Shown: positions 1 through 9,411, counted from the stretch's first letter. The stretch is DNA of 64,000 nucleotides from Neofamilia massiliensis (GCF_001299475.1 NZ_CYUJ01000002.1:558001-622000); one strand, 5' to 3'. Translations and numbers: made by a program. Notes: generated by a model from the sequence alone, not told the origin.

Positions 1-1
1 G

Positions 2-985
2 GAAGACATTGAATCAGGATCAAGGGCAGCTTTAAAAGGCGGCTATACAATATGTTACGCCATGGCAAATACAAAACCTGTCTGTGACAATATGGAAATC
101 TATAATTATATAAGAGAAAAGTCCAAGGACTTAGACTTAATTGACCTTTATCAAAACATTGCCGTGACAAAAAACTTATCAGGCAAAGAATTAACTGACT
201 TCGAATCTTTTGGAGACGATGTAAAATTTATTTCTGATGACGGCAGGGGAATTTTATCTAATCACGTAATGAACCAAGCCTGCCTTGAAGCGAAAAAACA
301 CAATATTGGAATTATGGTTCACGGAGAAGATCCAGAAATTTCTCCTTATGACTACAGGTTGGCTGAAGATATTATCACTTTAAGAGATAGCTACTTGTCA
401 AAGATTACTGGAGCGAAAATTCACTTTAGCCATGTTTCAACTAGGGGGTCTGTAGAAATTATTAGAGACTATAAGGCCCAAGGTGCTAACATCACTTGCG
501 AAACAACTCCTCATCACATTTATTTAGCTGGTGAAGACTTTAGGGTCAATCCACCAATTAGAGAAAAAGCTGACAACGAGGCTTTGATCCAAGGGCTAAA
601 AGATGGAACTATAGATTGTATTTCAACTGACCACGCCCCTCACTCAAAAGAAGACAAGGAAAAAGGTGCACCAGGTATGGTTGGTCTTGAAACTGCATTT
701 GCAACTTCTTATACTGCCTTAGTTGATTCTGGAAATTTGAGTTTAGAAAAATTATCTCAAGTTATGGCCTACAATCCAGCAAAGATTTTAGGCCTAGACC
801 ATGGAGAAATTAAAGAAGGGGCCAGGGCTGATTTAGTTTTAGTTGATTGCGAAGAAGAATATATTGTTAGCCAAGCTGATATTGTTTCTAAAAGTAAAAA
901 CTCTCCTTTTATTGGAAGAAAGTTAAAGGGAAAAGTGCTAATGACTTTTAGAAAGGGAAGACTTATGTACGGAGGCAAAAATTGA
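2..985 (+). CDS. pyrC: Dihydroorotase, class I (5' end outside window)
   Basis: This cytoplasmic amidohydrolase interconverts N-carbamoyl-aspartate and dihydroorotate in de novo pyrimidine synthesis. The reading frame is open from base 2, so the gene is cut by the window edge; the N-terminal HxH metal ligands lie upstream. Visible family motifs are GGYT and MANTKP near the start, HFSHVST and CETTPHH (metal-binding histidines) in the middle, and the catalytic STDHAPHS segment about 100 residues before the C-terminus. The stop codon overlaps the TTG start of pyrF by 4 nt, so it heads the visible part of a tight pyr operon. The ATG at 62 is internal, not the start. Confidence 0.95.
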   Translation, partial: EDIESGSRAALKGGYTICYAMANTKPVCDNMEIYNYIREKSKDLDLIDLYQNIAVTKNLSGKELTDFESFGDDVKFISDDGRGILSNHVMNQACLEAKKHNIGIMVHGEDPEISPYDYRLAEDIITLRDSYLSKITGAKIHFSHVSTRGSVEIIRDYKAQGANITCETTPHHIYLAGEDFRVNPPIREKADNEALIQGLKDGTIDCISTDHAPHSKEDKEKGAPGMVGLETAFATSYTALVDSGNLSLEKLSQVMAYNPAKILGLDHGEIKEGARADLVLVDCEEEYIVSQADIVSKSKNSPFIGRKLKGKVLMTFRKGRLMYGGKN

Positions 986-1833
986 TTATAGATAAGTTAT
1001 ACGAAAGAGTTAAGGAAAGAGGATTTGTCTGTGTTGGCCTAGATCCAGTGTTTGACAATTTGCCTAAGAGATTTACTGACCTGGGAGTTTGTGATGGATT
1101 ATTTGCTTTTAACAAGGAAATTATTGACGCAACTGCTGACCTTGTTGCAATTTTCAAACCACAAATAGCCTTTTACGAAGCCTATGGTCTTGAAGGACTA
1201 AGGGCCTACGAAAAAACTGTGACCTATTTAAGAGACAAGGACCTTTTATCAATTGGCGACATTAAGAGAGGAGATATTTCTTCTACTGCAAAAATGTATG
1301 CTAAGGCCCACTTTGAATCTGAGCTGAGAACAGATTTTATAACTCTGTCTCCTTATATGGGCTTTGATTCAATTGAGCCATATTTACCATATTTAGAGTC
1401 TGGCGACCATGGAGTTTTTGTTCTTCTTAGAACTTCAAATCCTGGAGCCAAGGATTTAGAATATCTTATCCAAGAAGACGGACGTCCACTTTATTACACA
1501 GTTGCCGACAAGTTAGAAGAAATGGGCAAAAAGTTTATTGGCAAGTGCGGTTATTCATCTCTAGGCATGGTTGTCGGTGGAACTCACAGCGAAGAGGCCA
1601 TTGAAATTAGAGAAAAATATAAAAACGCCTTTTTCTTAATTCCAGGTTACGGGGCCCAAGGTGGCAAGGCTGAAGATATTAGAAATTATTTGGCAGACTT
1701 TAATGGAGGAGTTGTAAATTCTTCTAGGGGAATTATTAATAACTACAAAAAATATGATGACGGCGATGATAAAGTTGGCTTCTATGCTAGAGCAGCTGTT
1801 GAAGCAATGAAAAAGGATATTTTTAATGAATAA
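982..1833 (+). CDS. pyrF: Orotidine 5'-phosphate decarboxylase, type 2
   Basis: Catalyses the last step of UMP synthesis, OMP to UMP plus CO2. The protein has 283 residues, the length of the longer type 2 branch rather than the roughly 230-residue type 1. The catalytic D-x-K-R-x-D motif is at residues 93-98 (DIKRGD), and a phosphate-binding PGYGAQGG loop lies near the C-terminus. The start is TTG with GGAGG at 971-975; it overlaps the pyrC stop by 4 nt and its own end overlaps pyrK by 8 nt, implying translational coupling. Family assignment is firm. Confidence 0.96.
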   Translation: MIIDKLYERVKERGFVCVGLDPVFDNLPKRFTDLGVCDGLFAFNKEIIDATADLVAIFKPQIAFYEAYGLEGLRAYEKTVTYLRDKDLLSIGDIKRGDISSTAKMYAKAHFESELRTDFITLSPYMGFDSIEPYLPYLESGDHGVFVLLRTSNPGAKDLEYLIQEDGRPLYYTVADKLEEMGKKFIGKCGYSSLGMVVGGTHSEEAIEIREKYKNAFFLIPGYGAQGGKAEDIRNYLADFNGGVVNSSRGIINNYKKYDDGDDKVGFYARAAVEAMKKDIFNE

Positions 1834-2551
1834 GTACGAAAGAAGAAAAATTATTTCAAATGAATCACTAGGCCAAGGGGTTTACTTAATGGAAGTTGAA
1901 GGTGCCTATGAAGGTAAACCAGGGCAATTTTATATGCTCAAGGACTGGGAAACTGATCCAATTTTATCTCGTCCACTTGGAGTTGTTGACCTAGAGAAAA
2001 ATTCAATAAAGTTTTTGTATATGGTTGTTGGAAGGGGAACTGAAATGTTATCTAAGAAAAAAACTGGAGAAGAAATTGAACTTATAGGTCCCCTAGGCAA
2101 TGGCTTTGACCTTGGTGACCACAAAAAAGTTGCCATAGTTGCTGGGGCAGCAGGCCTTGCTCCAATGCTTTTACTTGCTAAATCCTTAGATTGTCAAGTT
2201 GACCTCTACGCAGGTTTTAGAGATTATGACTTTTTTATAGATGCCTTTAAAGACCATGTAGACAATATTTATATTTCATCTGACAATGGCAAGGTTGGCT
2301 TTCATGGAAACATTGTTCAACTTATTAAGGAAAAAAACGAATCTTATGATATGGTCTACGCCTGTGGGCCAATGCCAATGTTAAAAGCTTTGGCTAATAG
2401 CATGGACAAGGACAAGTTACAAGTATCTTTAGAAGCGAGAATGGCCTGTGGCTTTGGTGTCTGCTTAGGCTGTGGAATAAAAACTCTTGAAGGAACAAAG
2501 AGAGTCTGCCACGATGGACCAGTATTTTTAGCAAGTGAGGTGGTCTTCTAA
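1826..2551 (+). CDS. pyrK: Dihydroorotate dehydrogenase electron transfer subunit
   Basis: FAD and [2Fe-2S] subunit of the class 1B dihydroorotate dehydrogenase; it passes electrons from PyrD to NAD+. The 241-residue protein has an N-terminal FAD-binding barrel (LSRPLG at about 48-52), an NAD-binding segment (AGAAGLAPM, about 106-114, and YACGPMPML, about 178-186), and four cluster cysteines at 208, 213, 216 and 228. Its stop and the pyrD ATG share one base, as expected for subunits of one complex. The heterotetrameric form suits an anaerobe because NAD+ rather than oxygen or quinone accepts electrons (family knowledge). Confidence 0.96.
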   Translation: MNKYERRKIISNESLGQGVYLMEVEGAYEGKPGQFYMLKDWETDPILSRPLGVVDLEKNSIKFLYMVVGRGTEMLSKKKTGEEIELIGPLGNGFDLGDHKKVAIVAGAAGLAPMLLLAKSLDCQVDLYAGFRDYDFFIDAFKDHVDNIYISSDNGKVGFHGNIVQLIKEKNESYDMVYACGPMPMLKALANSMDKDKLQVSLEARMACGFGVCLGCGIKTLEGTKRVCHDGPVFLASEVVF

Positions 2552-3447
2552 TGCTTAAGACAAATTTGTGTGGAATTGAATTAAAAAATCCAGTTATAGG
2601 AGCTAGCGGAACCTTTGGCAACGGTAGAGAGTTTGCTGAATTTTATGACCTGTCTGTTCTAGGAGGAATTTGTTCTAAGGGAGCAACCCTTTATAAAAAA
2701 GACGGCAATCCTGGCCAAAGAATTTATGAAACTAGGTCTGGCATTATGAACTCAATTGGCCTACAAAATCCATCTGTTGAAGTTTTTATTGAAAGAGAAC
2801 TTCCCTTTATGGAAAGCCTAGGAACTGAAATTTTTGTAAACCTAGGTGGCAATACCTTAGAAGACTATGTTGAAGGCGCCAAACTATTAGACAAGACTAA
2901 GATTAATTTTATAGAATTAAATATTTCTTGCCCAAATGTTAAAGAAGGCGGCATGGCCTTTGGAATGGCTTGCCAAGATGCAGCTTTAGTAGTGTCAAAG
3001 GTTAGGGAAGTGACAGACAAGAAGTTAATGGTAAAACTTTCGCCAAACGCCAACGACTTAGTTGCAGTTGGAAGAGAATGCGAAAAAGCTGGGGCTGACT
3101 GCTTGTCTTTAGTCAATACTTTTAACGCCTTGGCCATAGATATTTATAGGAGAAAGGCAGTTTTTGAAAATATTACTGCAGGCCTATCAGGTCCAGCTAT
3201 AAAACCTATTGCCCTAAGAATGGTAAGAGAAGTTTCTAAGGCAGTTTCTATTCCAGTTGTTGGCCTTGGTGGCATTATGGACTACAAGGATGCCATTGAA
3301 TTTATTATGGCAGGGGCAACAGCTATCCAAGTTGGAACAGCAAACTTTATTAATCCACAAGTTATGCCAGAAATAATTAGGGACATGGAAAAGTTTATGG
3401 AAGAACAAAATATTAAATCACTTGATGAAATTAGAGGAATAATTTAG
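2551..3447 (+). CDS. pyrD: Dihydroorotate dehydrogenase, catalytic subunit, class 1B
   Basis: FMN-containing TIM-barrel enzyme that oxidises dihydroorotate to orotate together with PyrK. The protein has 298 residues. ASGTFGNG at 18-25 is the N-terminal signature, NISCPNV with catalytic Cys127 marks class 1B, and VGLGGIM followed by [10 protein letters not shown] near the C-terminus bind the FMN phosphate. It overlaps pyrK by one base and is followed 10 nt later by pyrE with a GGAG ribosome binding site. Confidence 0.97.
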   Translation: MLKTNLCGIELKNPVIGASGTFGNGREFAEFYDLSVLGGICSKGATLYKKDGNPGQRIYETRSGIMNSIGLQNPSVEVFIERELPFMESLGTEIFVNLGGNTLEDYVEGAKLLDKTKINFIELNISCPNVKEGGMAFGMACQDAALVVSKVREVTDKKLMVKLSPNANDLVAVGRECEKAGADCLSLVNTFNALAIDIYRRKAVFENITAGLSGPAIKPIALRMVREVSKAVSIPVVGLGGIMDYKDAIEFIMAGATAIQVGTANFINPQVMPEIIRDMEKFMEEQNIKSLDEIRGII

Positions 3448-3457
3448 GAGAAGAAAG

Positions 3458-4027
3458 ATGACAGATGTAGAAAAAATACTTAAAGACTGTGGAGCCTTTT
3501 TACAAGGACACTTTTTATTATCTTCAGGCAAGCACTCAGACGGCTATGTCCAATGTGCAAAGGTGCTAATGCATCCTGACAAGGCTGAAGAAGTTTTAAA
3601 AATTGCAGTAGACAAGGTTAAGGACTTAGACATTGATGTAGTAGTTGGTCCTGCTATGGGTGGAGTTATTGTCTCCTATGAAGTGGCCAGACAACTAAAA
3701 AAACCTTCAATGTTTACTGAAAGAGAAAATGATAAGATGACCCTTAGACGTGGGTTTACTTTAGAAAAGGGTGCCAGGGTTTTAATTACAGAAGATGTAG
3801 TTACAACAGGCAAGTCTTCACTAGAGGCAATTGAAGCTTTAAAAGCTTATGGAGTTGAAATAGTTGGCATAGCCTGCCTAGCAAATAGAAGTGGCAAGGA
3901 AGAAATTAACGGCTACAAACTCTATCCAGCTATTAACCTTAATATAAATACCTACGACCACGAGTCTTGTCCACTTTGTGATAAGGGACTTGACATAGTA
4001 AAACCTGGATCAAGAAAGAAATTTTAA
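3458..4027 (+). CDS. pyrE: Orotate phosphoribosyltransferase
   Basis: Transfers ribose-5-phosphate from PRPP to orotate to give OMP. The 189-residue protein has the PRPP-binding motif VLITEDVVTTGKS at 108-120 and the catalytic-loop region around residues 88-98 (EREN.KMTLRRG). It carries Cys-rich residues near the C-terminus (CPLCDKG) that are seen in related longer PyrE proteins. It is the last gene of the pyr operon, since a terminator hairpin starts 11 nt after its stop. Confidence 0.96.
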   Translation: MTDVEKILKDCGAFLQGHFLLSSGKHSDGYVQCAKVLMHPDKAEEVLKIAVDKVKDLDIDVVVGPAMGGVIVSYEVARQLKKPSMFTERENDKMTLRRGFTLEKGARVLITEDVVTTGKSSLEAIEALKAYGVEIVGIACLANRSGKEEINGYKLYPAINLNINTYDHESCPLCDKGLDIVKPGSRKKF

Positions 4028-4037
4028 ATACAGCTAG

Positions 4038-4065
4038 AAGGATGGGTTAGGCCTGTCCTTTTTTC
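4038..4065 (+). terminator. Rho-independent terminator of the pyr operon
   Basis: AAGGAT (4038-4043) pairs with GTCCTT (4055-4060) around an 11-nt loop and runs directly into TTTTTTC. The stem is short (6 bp including one T-G pair), so termination may be incomplete. Confidence 0.6.
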
Positions 4066-4111
4066 TTTATTAATTTTTCTAGATGGCTTATAATGAGACT
4101 GGAGGATGAAG

Positions 4112-4834
4112 ATGAATTCAAAATTATTAAAAGACTCAGGTCTTATATCTTATATTTCTGGAAGCGACTATCACATGAGGGCCATGTCTATTGGAGAAAA
4201 AGTTGCAGACGAAGTGGACGAGATTTTAAAAATCATGGGCCAAGAACCTACAGAGATTTATTCTGGCCAACAAGTTCACGGAACTAATATTGAATATTGC
4301 GACGGAAAAAGTGGCAGAGAATTTTTTTATGGCAGGCATTTTTTAGAAACTGATGGTTTGATTACTGATAAGAAGGACATAGCCTTGGTAATAAAGTTTG
4401 CCGACTGTAGTCCAATTATTTTATTTGATCCAGTGAGGGGAGTTCAATGTGCCATCCACTCAGGTTGGAGGGGGACTGCGAAGAAGTTTTCTAAAATTGC
4501 CCTTGATCGTATGGTTAATGACTTTGGGTCAAAGATTGAAGACATCTTAGCCTATATTGGTCCATCTATTGACATTGATTCTTACGAAGTTGGCAAAGAA
4601 GTCTATCAGGCCTTTGAAGATTTTCCAACTAGGGATAAATTTTTTAAAGAGCACGGCGACAAGTATTTACTTTCAATGGTTGACGCCAACTTAGAAGTCC
4701 TTTTAGAAGCTGGGTTAAAAGAAGATCAAATAGAAGTTTGTAGAGAATCCACTTTTAAAAACAAAAATTTAAACTCAGCCAGAAGAGATGGTGAAGGTTA
4801 TAAACTAAATGCAATTTTTACTATAATGAAATAG
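4112..4834 (+). CDS. pgeF: PgeF/YlmD (LACC1-like) polyphenol oxidase family protein
   Basis: Belongs to the DUF152/LACC1-like family. Members act on purine nucleosides (phosphorylase or deaminase activity), and E. coli PgeF also clears peptidoglycan-editing errors; the precise role here is inferred. Motifs are QQVHGTN, DGLIT, KFADCSP (metal-binding Cys) and HSGWRGT (metal-binding His), then YIGPSI. I chose ATG 4112 because GGAGG at 4101-4105 sits 6 nt upstream; the in-frame ATG at 4106 directly abuts the ribosome binding site. The gene stands alone between two terminators. Confidence 0.88.
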   Translation: MNSKLLKDSGLISYISGSDYHMRAMSIGEKVADEVDEILKIMGQEPTEIYSGQQVHGTNIEYCDGKSGREFFYGRHFLETDGLITDKKDIALVIKFADCSPIILFDPVRGVQCAIHSGWRGTAKKFSKIALDRMVNDFGSKIEDILAYIGPSIDIDSYEVGKEVYQAFEDFPTRDKFFKEHGDKYLLSMVDANLEVLLEAGLKEDQIEVCRESTFKNKNLNSARRDGEGYKLNAIFTIMK

Positions 4835-4892
4835 AAAATTTGGTTAAATCGGGGACAGTTTTTTTGAAAACTAAATAATGGAATAAAATTTT

Positions 4893-4926
4893 GGGTCTGT
4901 CTTTTGTGGACTGACCCTTTTAATTT
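4893..4926 (+). terminator. Rho-independent terminator after pgeF
   Basis: GGGTC (4893-4897) pairs with GACCC (4913-4917), with a T-T mismatch and then an inner GTC/GAC helix. It is followed by TTTTAATTTTT. Confidence 0.8.
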
Positions 4927-4930
4927 TTGT

Positions 4931-4975
4931 AAAAAGAAAAACAGGGGAGCCCTAAAGGCTGACCCTGTTATTTTA
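4931..4975 (-). terminator. Bidirectional terminator, mainly for the radical SAM gene
   Basis: AACAGGG (4940-4946) pairs with CCCTGTT (4963-4969), with an inner AGCC/GGCT helix. On the minus strand the stem is followed by a T-rich run (complement of 4931-4940); on the plus strand by TTATTTTAATTT. It can stop transcripts from both convergent genes. Confidence 0.75.
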
Positions 4976-4984
4976 ATTTGTTTC

Positions 4985-6313
4985 TTATTTATTTTTTTGA
5001 CTTTGTTCCCAAAGTTTATCAGCTGTTGGTGACCAATTCTTTGCTGCATCTAAGACTTTTTCAGTTAAGTCATCAACATCTTCTGGCGCCTCCATGTCAG
5101 TTGATTTGGCATTTGACTTGTGGACCATTTGTTGGAGTCTACCAGGATTGTCTAATAGTGGACAAGGTTTTAGGTGGTTGTCATTAAATGGTTGGCCAGC
5201 TTGGTATTCTTTAAAGAGATCACTTTGTAGACATTCAATTAGGGAGTTTTCTTTTATGTTTATGTTAGAGTAGTGGATAAAGGCACAAGGTTCTACGTCG
5301 CCGTTGGCGTTAATGTGTAGGTAGTTTCTTCCACCAGCTATACAGCCGTGAACATATTCGCCGTCATTCCAAAAGTCTATGGTAAATAGAGGTTTAGTTT
5401 TACGGAAGTCTCTAATTGCATGATACATCTTTTCTCTTTGTTCTGGCCTTGCCATTAATTCTGAAGTTGAGTTTACACCTATTGGCATAAAGGTAAAGAA
5501 CCAGGCGTACTTGGCTCCTTTTTCAACTAGCCAGTCAAAGTAGGCTTCAGAAGATAGGGAATCGATATTCTCACTTGTGTAGCAACAAGATGCTCCAAAT
5601 GGAAGTTTGTGGTCTCTTAGGATGTCCATAGCTTCTTCGATTTTCTTAAAGGTTCCGTTGCCTCTTCTAAAGTCTGTTGCAGATTCAAAACCTTCTACAG
5701 AAATTGTTGGGATAAAGTTTTTAACTCTTAGCATTTCCTTGGCAAAGTCTTCGTCTATTAAAGTTCCATTTGTAAAGGAAACAAATAGACAATCAGGATG
5801 GGCTTCGCAAAGTTTTAAAATTCTATTTTTTGCTACAAGTGGTTCGCCACCTGAGAATAAGTACACATAAATGCCAAGGTCCTTGCCTTGCTTAACAATA
5901 GAGTCTAAGGTTTCGTAGTCTAGGTTTAGTTTGTTGCCGTAGTCAGCAGCCCAGCAACCTATACATTTTAGGTTACAACCACTAGTTGGGTCCATTAAAA
6001 TGGTCCAAGGAATAGAGCAGCCGTATTTTTTCATAAGCTTTGGACGTTTGTCTTTCCATTCTAAGTAGCCGTTTAAAAAGAAGTTTACAATAATTGTCTC
6101 TCTTACTTCTTCGTCTAAGTCCCAAATACTTCTTATAAGTTTATACCAATTTGAGTTTTCGTCTAAGGCGGCTTCTTTTATTTTATAAAATCTTGGATCG
6201 TCTTTTACACCAGGTAAATATTTTTCTGCCCAATCTAAGGCTTTTGGAATATTTTCGTCTGGGTCAGAGTTTAAGTAACTAATAACTTTTTTTATAGCGA
6301 TATCTTTTAACAT
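4985..6313 (-). CDS. Radical SAM / SPASM-type protein, function unknown
   Basis: 442-residue radical SAM enzyme. The [4Fe-4S] motif CX3CX2C is at C113, C117 and C120 (SGCNLKCIGCW), the SAM-binding GGEP at 155-158, and three further cysteines (C324, C343, C384) resemble a C-terminal auxiliary-cluster (twitch/SPASM-like) region. The first 100 residues form an extra helical N-terminal domain not needed for the core fold. A ribosome binding site, AGGAG, precedes the ATG. Such proteins modify peptides or other substrates, but I see no peptide-precursor gene on either side, so the substrate is unknown. It is transcribed alone, opposite to pgeF. Confidence 0.85.
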   Translation of the reverse strand: MLKDIAIKKVISYLNSDPDENIPKALDWAEKYLPGVKDDPRFYKIKEAALDENSNWYKLIRSIWDLDEEVRETIIVNFFLNGYLEWKDKRPKLMKKYGCSIPWTILMDPTSGCNLKCIGCWAADYGNKLNLDYETLDSIVKQGKDLGIYVYLFSGGEPLVAKNRILKLCEAHPDCLFVSFTNGTLIDEDFAKEMLRVKNFIPTISVEGFESATDFRRGNGTFKKIEEAMDILRDHKLPFGASCCYTSENIDSLSSEAYFDWLVEKGAKYAWFFTFMPIGVNSTSELMARPEQREKMYHAIRDFRKTKPLFTIDFWNDGEYVHGCIAGGRNYLHINANGDVEPCAFIHYSNINIKENSLIECLQSDLFKEYQAGQPFNDNHLKPCPLLDNPGRLQQMVHKSNAKSTDMEAPEDVDDLTEKVLDAAKNWSPTADKLWEQSQKNK

Positions 6314-6630
6314 AATATCTCCTTTTCTTTTCTAAAAAAATTTTCAATAACTTTTTTCTACAACCTTACTTATAAAGCCTTAAAACTTGAAATTTTAATA
6401 AGACTTAAAAATAGATAATATTTTCTTATACTATAATTACCCAGGAAAAATAAATTTTAAACAAAAAAGTTAAGAAAACAATAAAAATTCTTAAAAAACA
6501 TATTATTTTTTTACTATAAGTTTAGGTATAATAAAAACTAATATCATTTATGGAATTATTAGACATATAAGGAAACTTGAATATAAAAAAACCAGGTAAA
6601 AGTTAATATTTACCTAGTTTTAAATAATTA
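6314..6630. other. AT-rich intergenic region between two minus-strand genes
   Basis: No coding potential was found. Apart from the terminator of the downstream-located lipoprotein gene (6584-6618), the region is almost pure A/T with several TATAAT-like hexamers (for example 6432-6437 and 6527-6532 on the plus strand). None is paired with a convincing -35 box for the radical SAM gene, so no promoter is called. Confidence 0.5.
6584..6618 (-). terminator. Rho-independent terminator of the lipoprotein gene
   Basis: ACCAGGTAAA (6591-6600) pairs with TTTACCTAGT (6609-6618) with one mismatch. Read on the minus strand, the stem is followed by a run of seven T residues. Confidence 0.8.
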
Positions 6631-7401
6631 TTAAAAGGAACCTATCATATTTATATTGCCTTGGCCTTGGTAGTGGTCAATTTCTAAAAAGTAATCATCC
6701 TGGGATTTTTCAAAAGTTTTAAAGGAGATTCCTGCAGTTTGGTCTTCTAAAAGACTAATTACTAATTTGTTATCATCTTCTGTATAGACATTTACTTTTA
6801 TGTCTCCTAGCTGAATTCTTTTATTAAAAAGTTCGTAAGATCCTTGAGAACTTTCAGCTACAAGAATAAAAGTATTTCCATCATCATAGAGAAACTCATC
6901 TCCAACTTTTTCTGCATCAGTATAAACTTTTACAGAGTCGATTCCAAATTTATCAACAAAGTCTAAGTTCAAAGAAAAGGCTTCATTAAAGTTTTCGTAG
7001 GCGACCTTGTCTTCTGCATAGATTTTTTTCTCTGCTAGCTTTTCTTCTTCTATTTCTTGGTTTTCATTTAAATCTTGATTTTCATTTGCTAGTATTTCAT
7101 TTATCCCTACAAGTTCAAATGTATTTTTGTCATAGGTTAAATCGATTTTAGATCCACTTTCTATTAGGCCAAAGTCATCATAAGCTGAACAATCTATTTT
7201 TAGAAGTTGTCCATTTACATCTAGGTCCAAGTATTTTTTGTCGTTTTCTACATATCTGTCTTTAACTAGGCCAATGACAGTAACTTGGTCTTCGCTGTCA
7301 AGGTCATTTGTCTTGTTTTCTGGTCCTTGGTTTGGAATTTTTACGCAAGCTGTTAGGACTAGGGCACAAAGCAATGTTAAAAGTATTAATCGTTTTTTCA
7401 T
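6631..7401 (-). CDS. Lipoprotein of unknown function
   Basis: 256-residue predicted lipoprotein. A basic N-terminus and hydrophobic segment end in the lipobox LTAC, with the lipidated cysteine at residue 19. The rest is acidic and soluble-looking, with a Glu/Asn-rich linker around residues 105-120 that splits it into two parts. I recognise no family. The first part (about 40-100) looks like a small beta domain. A clear AGAGGTGA ribosome binding site supports the ATG start. It has its own terminator and is divergent from citG. Confidence 0.75.
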   Translation of the reverse strand: MKKRLILLTLLCALVLTACVKIPNQGPENKTNDLDSEDQVTVIGLVKDRYVENDKKYLDLDVNGQLLKIDCSAYDDFGLIESGSKIDLTYDKNTFELVGINEILANENQDLNENQEIEEEKLAEKKIYAEDKVAYENFNEAFSLNLDFVDKFGIDSVKVYTDAEKVGDEFLYDDGNTFILVAESSQGSYELFNKRIQLGDIKVNVYTEDDNKLVISLLEDQTAGISFKTFEKSQDDYFLEIDHYQGQGNINMIGSF

Positions 7402-7513
7402 ATCTTCACCTCTAATGTTTATCTTATAAGATTTCTGTGAAAATTAAGTTACAAAGTAAAGTCAATTATTGAAAATTAAAGACCCTTATCATATTATTGA
7501 TAGGGAGGATTTT

Positions 7514-8362
7514 ATGGATAAATTTTTCTTGGAAGTAAACAAGCTTGCAAAAAAAGCACTATTATACGAAGTTCTACTTAGTCCAAAGCCTGGACTAGTT
7601 GATAGGATAAATTCTGGTGCCCACGATGACATGGACCTTTACACCTTTGTGGATTCAATTGTGGCCCTAGATGATTTTTTCTACAAGTGTACAAAGATCG
7701 GCTATGAAAACAAAGATAAGGACTATGGAGATATTTTTCCTTCCTTAAGGACTTGTGGACTTGAAGCAGAGAGGGCAATGTTTGCGGCTACAAATAATAT
7801 TAACACCCACAAGGGGGCAATTTTCATTTTTGCCATTTTGTGCGGAGCTATTGGATCACTAAAAAGTGAAGACCAAGTTTTGACAGTAGAAAATATTTCT
7901 GCAAGGTCGAGAGATATTTCAAAAAATATTTTAAAGGACTTTAACGATATTTCTAAAAATGAAAACAAAACTTACGGCATAAAACAATACTTAGACCATG
8001 GCCTTCTAGGGGCAAGGGGAGAGGCCTACTTGGGCTTTCCTGCTATCTCTAAAGCCTACAAGGTCATTGAAGAGTCAATTAATTCTGGATTTGACGAAAA
8101 AATTGCCTTAGGTAATGGCCTAATTGAAATTATGACCTGCTTAGTTGATACAAATATTATTGGCAGAAGGGGACCTGAAGCTGGGAAATTCTTAAATGAT
8201 TCAGCAAAAAAGGTTAAAGACCTAGGTGCTTATGGAAGTGAAGTAGGCCTTGAAGAAATTTATAGGCTAGATAAAAAATTTATTGAAATGAATATTTCTC
8301 CAGGGGGATGTGCTGATTTAGCAGCAGCCAGTCTCTTTATTTTTTGGCTTTGCAGGTCTTAA
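7514..8362 (+). CDS. citG: Triphosphoribosyl-dephospho-CoA synthase
   Basis: Makes 2'-(5''-triphosphoribosyl)-3'-dephospho-CoA from ATP and dephospho-CoA, the precursor of the CitD prosthetic group. CitG family motifs are SPKPGLVDR near the N-terminus, FPSLRTCGLEAE, NTHKGAIF and the C-terminal SPGGCADLAA. I place the start at ATG 7514, behind AGGGAGGA (7502-7509); a TTG at 7469 is possible but has no ribosome binding site. The protein then has 282 residues, normal for the family. It stands alone, 47 kb from the citDEF genes it should serve and 14 kb from citX. Confidence 0.93.
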   Translation: MDKFFLEVNKLAKKALLYEVLLSPKPGLVDRINSGAHDDMDLYTFVDSIVALDDFFYKCTKIGYENKDKDYGDIFPSLRTCGLEAERAMFAATNNINTHKGAIFIFAILCGAIGSLKSEDQVLTVENISARSRDISKNILKDFNDISKNENKTYGIKQYLDHGLLGARGEAYLGFPAISKAYKVIEESINSGFDEKIALGNGLIEIMTCLVDTNIIGRRGPEAGKFLNDSAKKVKDLGAYGSEVGLEEIYRLDKKFIEMNISPGGCADLAAASLFIFWLCRS

Positions 8363-8366
8363 TTTC

Positions 8367-8395
8367 TTGTAAACTAAAGTTTTTTCTGCTATTAT
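8367..8395 (+). promoter_or_regulatory. Sigma-A-type promoter for the LCP gene
   Basis: TTGTAA (8367-8372) and TATTAT (8390-8395) with a 17-nt spacer, 45 nt before the TTG start of the next gene. Confidence 0.5.
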
Positions 8396-8439
8396 AGACT
8401 AGATAAATAATGTACTTTTATAGAAGAAGGAGATAAATT

Positions 8440-9411
8440 TTGAAGGGAAAATTTTTTGTATCTTTCCTTATTGGATTAGTTATATTTTCCAGCGCCTATA
8501 TGTGGGTTTGGTCAAAAATTGGCGGTGGCTTTTCTGAAGTCCAGGCCCTTGAAGAAGAAGCTGGTGTTGAACAAGTTGAAAATATTGAAGAAGGAAACGA
8601 AATCAAACAAGCTAATATAGATGAAGTATTTTTTCTCTTAGTTGGAGTTGATACTTCTGATGTTAAAAACATTGAGGTTTCAGCGTCAGGTCAAACTGGT
8701 ATTAGGTCTGACACTATGATCCTCTGTAGGGTTAACTACAATGACGGCTCAATAAAGATGATGTCTCTTCCTAGGGACTCTCGTGTTCCAGTTAAGGGAG
8801 CCTTAGACAAGTTAGGCCACGCCCACTCTTATGGAGGCATGAAACTTTTAATGAAGACAGTTCGTGACTTTACAAATCTTGATGTGGACTATTATGTAAG
8901 AGTTGACTACAAGGCTGTTGAAAAACTAGTTGATGCCATAGGCGGAGTTGAAGTTGACATTAAACAAAGGATGTACAAACAAGACACTACCAAGGGCAAG
9001 GAATACTTAATTGATTTCCAACCAGGAGTGCAAAAACTTTCTGGTGATCAGGCCATCTTATTTTTAAGATATAGGAACTACAAGGATGGAGATGTAGACA
9101 GGACTAAGGTCCAACAATATTTCCTTACTGAAATGATTAAACAAACTTTAGAACCAAAAAATATTTTAAAACTGCCACAAATTTTAAATGTCTATTCAAA
9201 CTTTGTAGACACTAACATGGACCCAGCAATGATTTATTCAGGTGTAGCCATGGCAGGCAAATTAGATAGAAATAATATTGAAACCACAACTATGCCAGGA
9301 GAATTTTTAGAACTTTATCCTGACGGCAACAAGGTCTCTTATTGGAAGCCTTACGAAAACCAAGCCCACGACGAGTTCGAAAGACTTTTTGGTCCTTATT
9401 TAATGGACTAA
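8440..9411 (+). CDS. LytR-CpsA-Psr (LCP) family cell-wall ligase
   Basis: Membrane-anchored enzyme of the family that attaches wall teichoic acids or other glycopolymers to peptidoglycan by phosphotransfer from polyprenyl carriers. One N-terminal membrane helix (about 5-24) is followed by a short acidic linker and the LCP domain. Conserved segments are LLVGVD, RSDTMIL, MSLPRDSRV (pyrophosphate-binding arginines) and DAIGGVEVD, and FLRYRN near the C-terminus. At 323 residues it is typical. The start is TTG with AAGGAGA upstream. fni follows 13 nt downstream, so they probably share a transcript. Confidence 0.92.
   Translation: MKGKFFVSFLIGLVIFSSAYMWVWSKIGGGFSEVQALEEEAGVEQVENIEEGNEIKQANIDEVFFLLVGVDTSDVKNIEVSASGQTGIRSDTMILCRVNYNDGSIKMMSLPRDSRVPVKGALDKLGHAHSYGGMKLLMKTVRDFTNLDVDYYVRVDYKAVEKLVDAIGGVEVDIKQRMYKQDTTKGKEYLIDFQPGVQKLSGDQAILFLRYRNYKDGDVDRTKVQQYFLTEMIKQTLEPKNILKLPQILNVYSNFVDTNMDPAMIYSGVAMAGKLDRNNIETTTMPGEFLELYPDGNKVSYWKPYENQAHDEFERLFGPYLMD

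Noticed and set aside
4093-4287. 64-codon open frame overlapping pgeF
   Set aside because: It lies in another frame across the well-supported pgeF gene, with no ribosome binding site and no recognisable protein.
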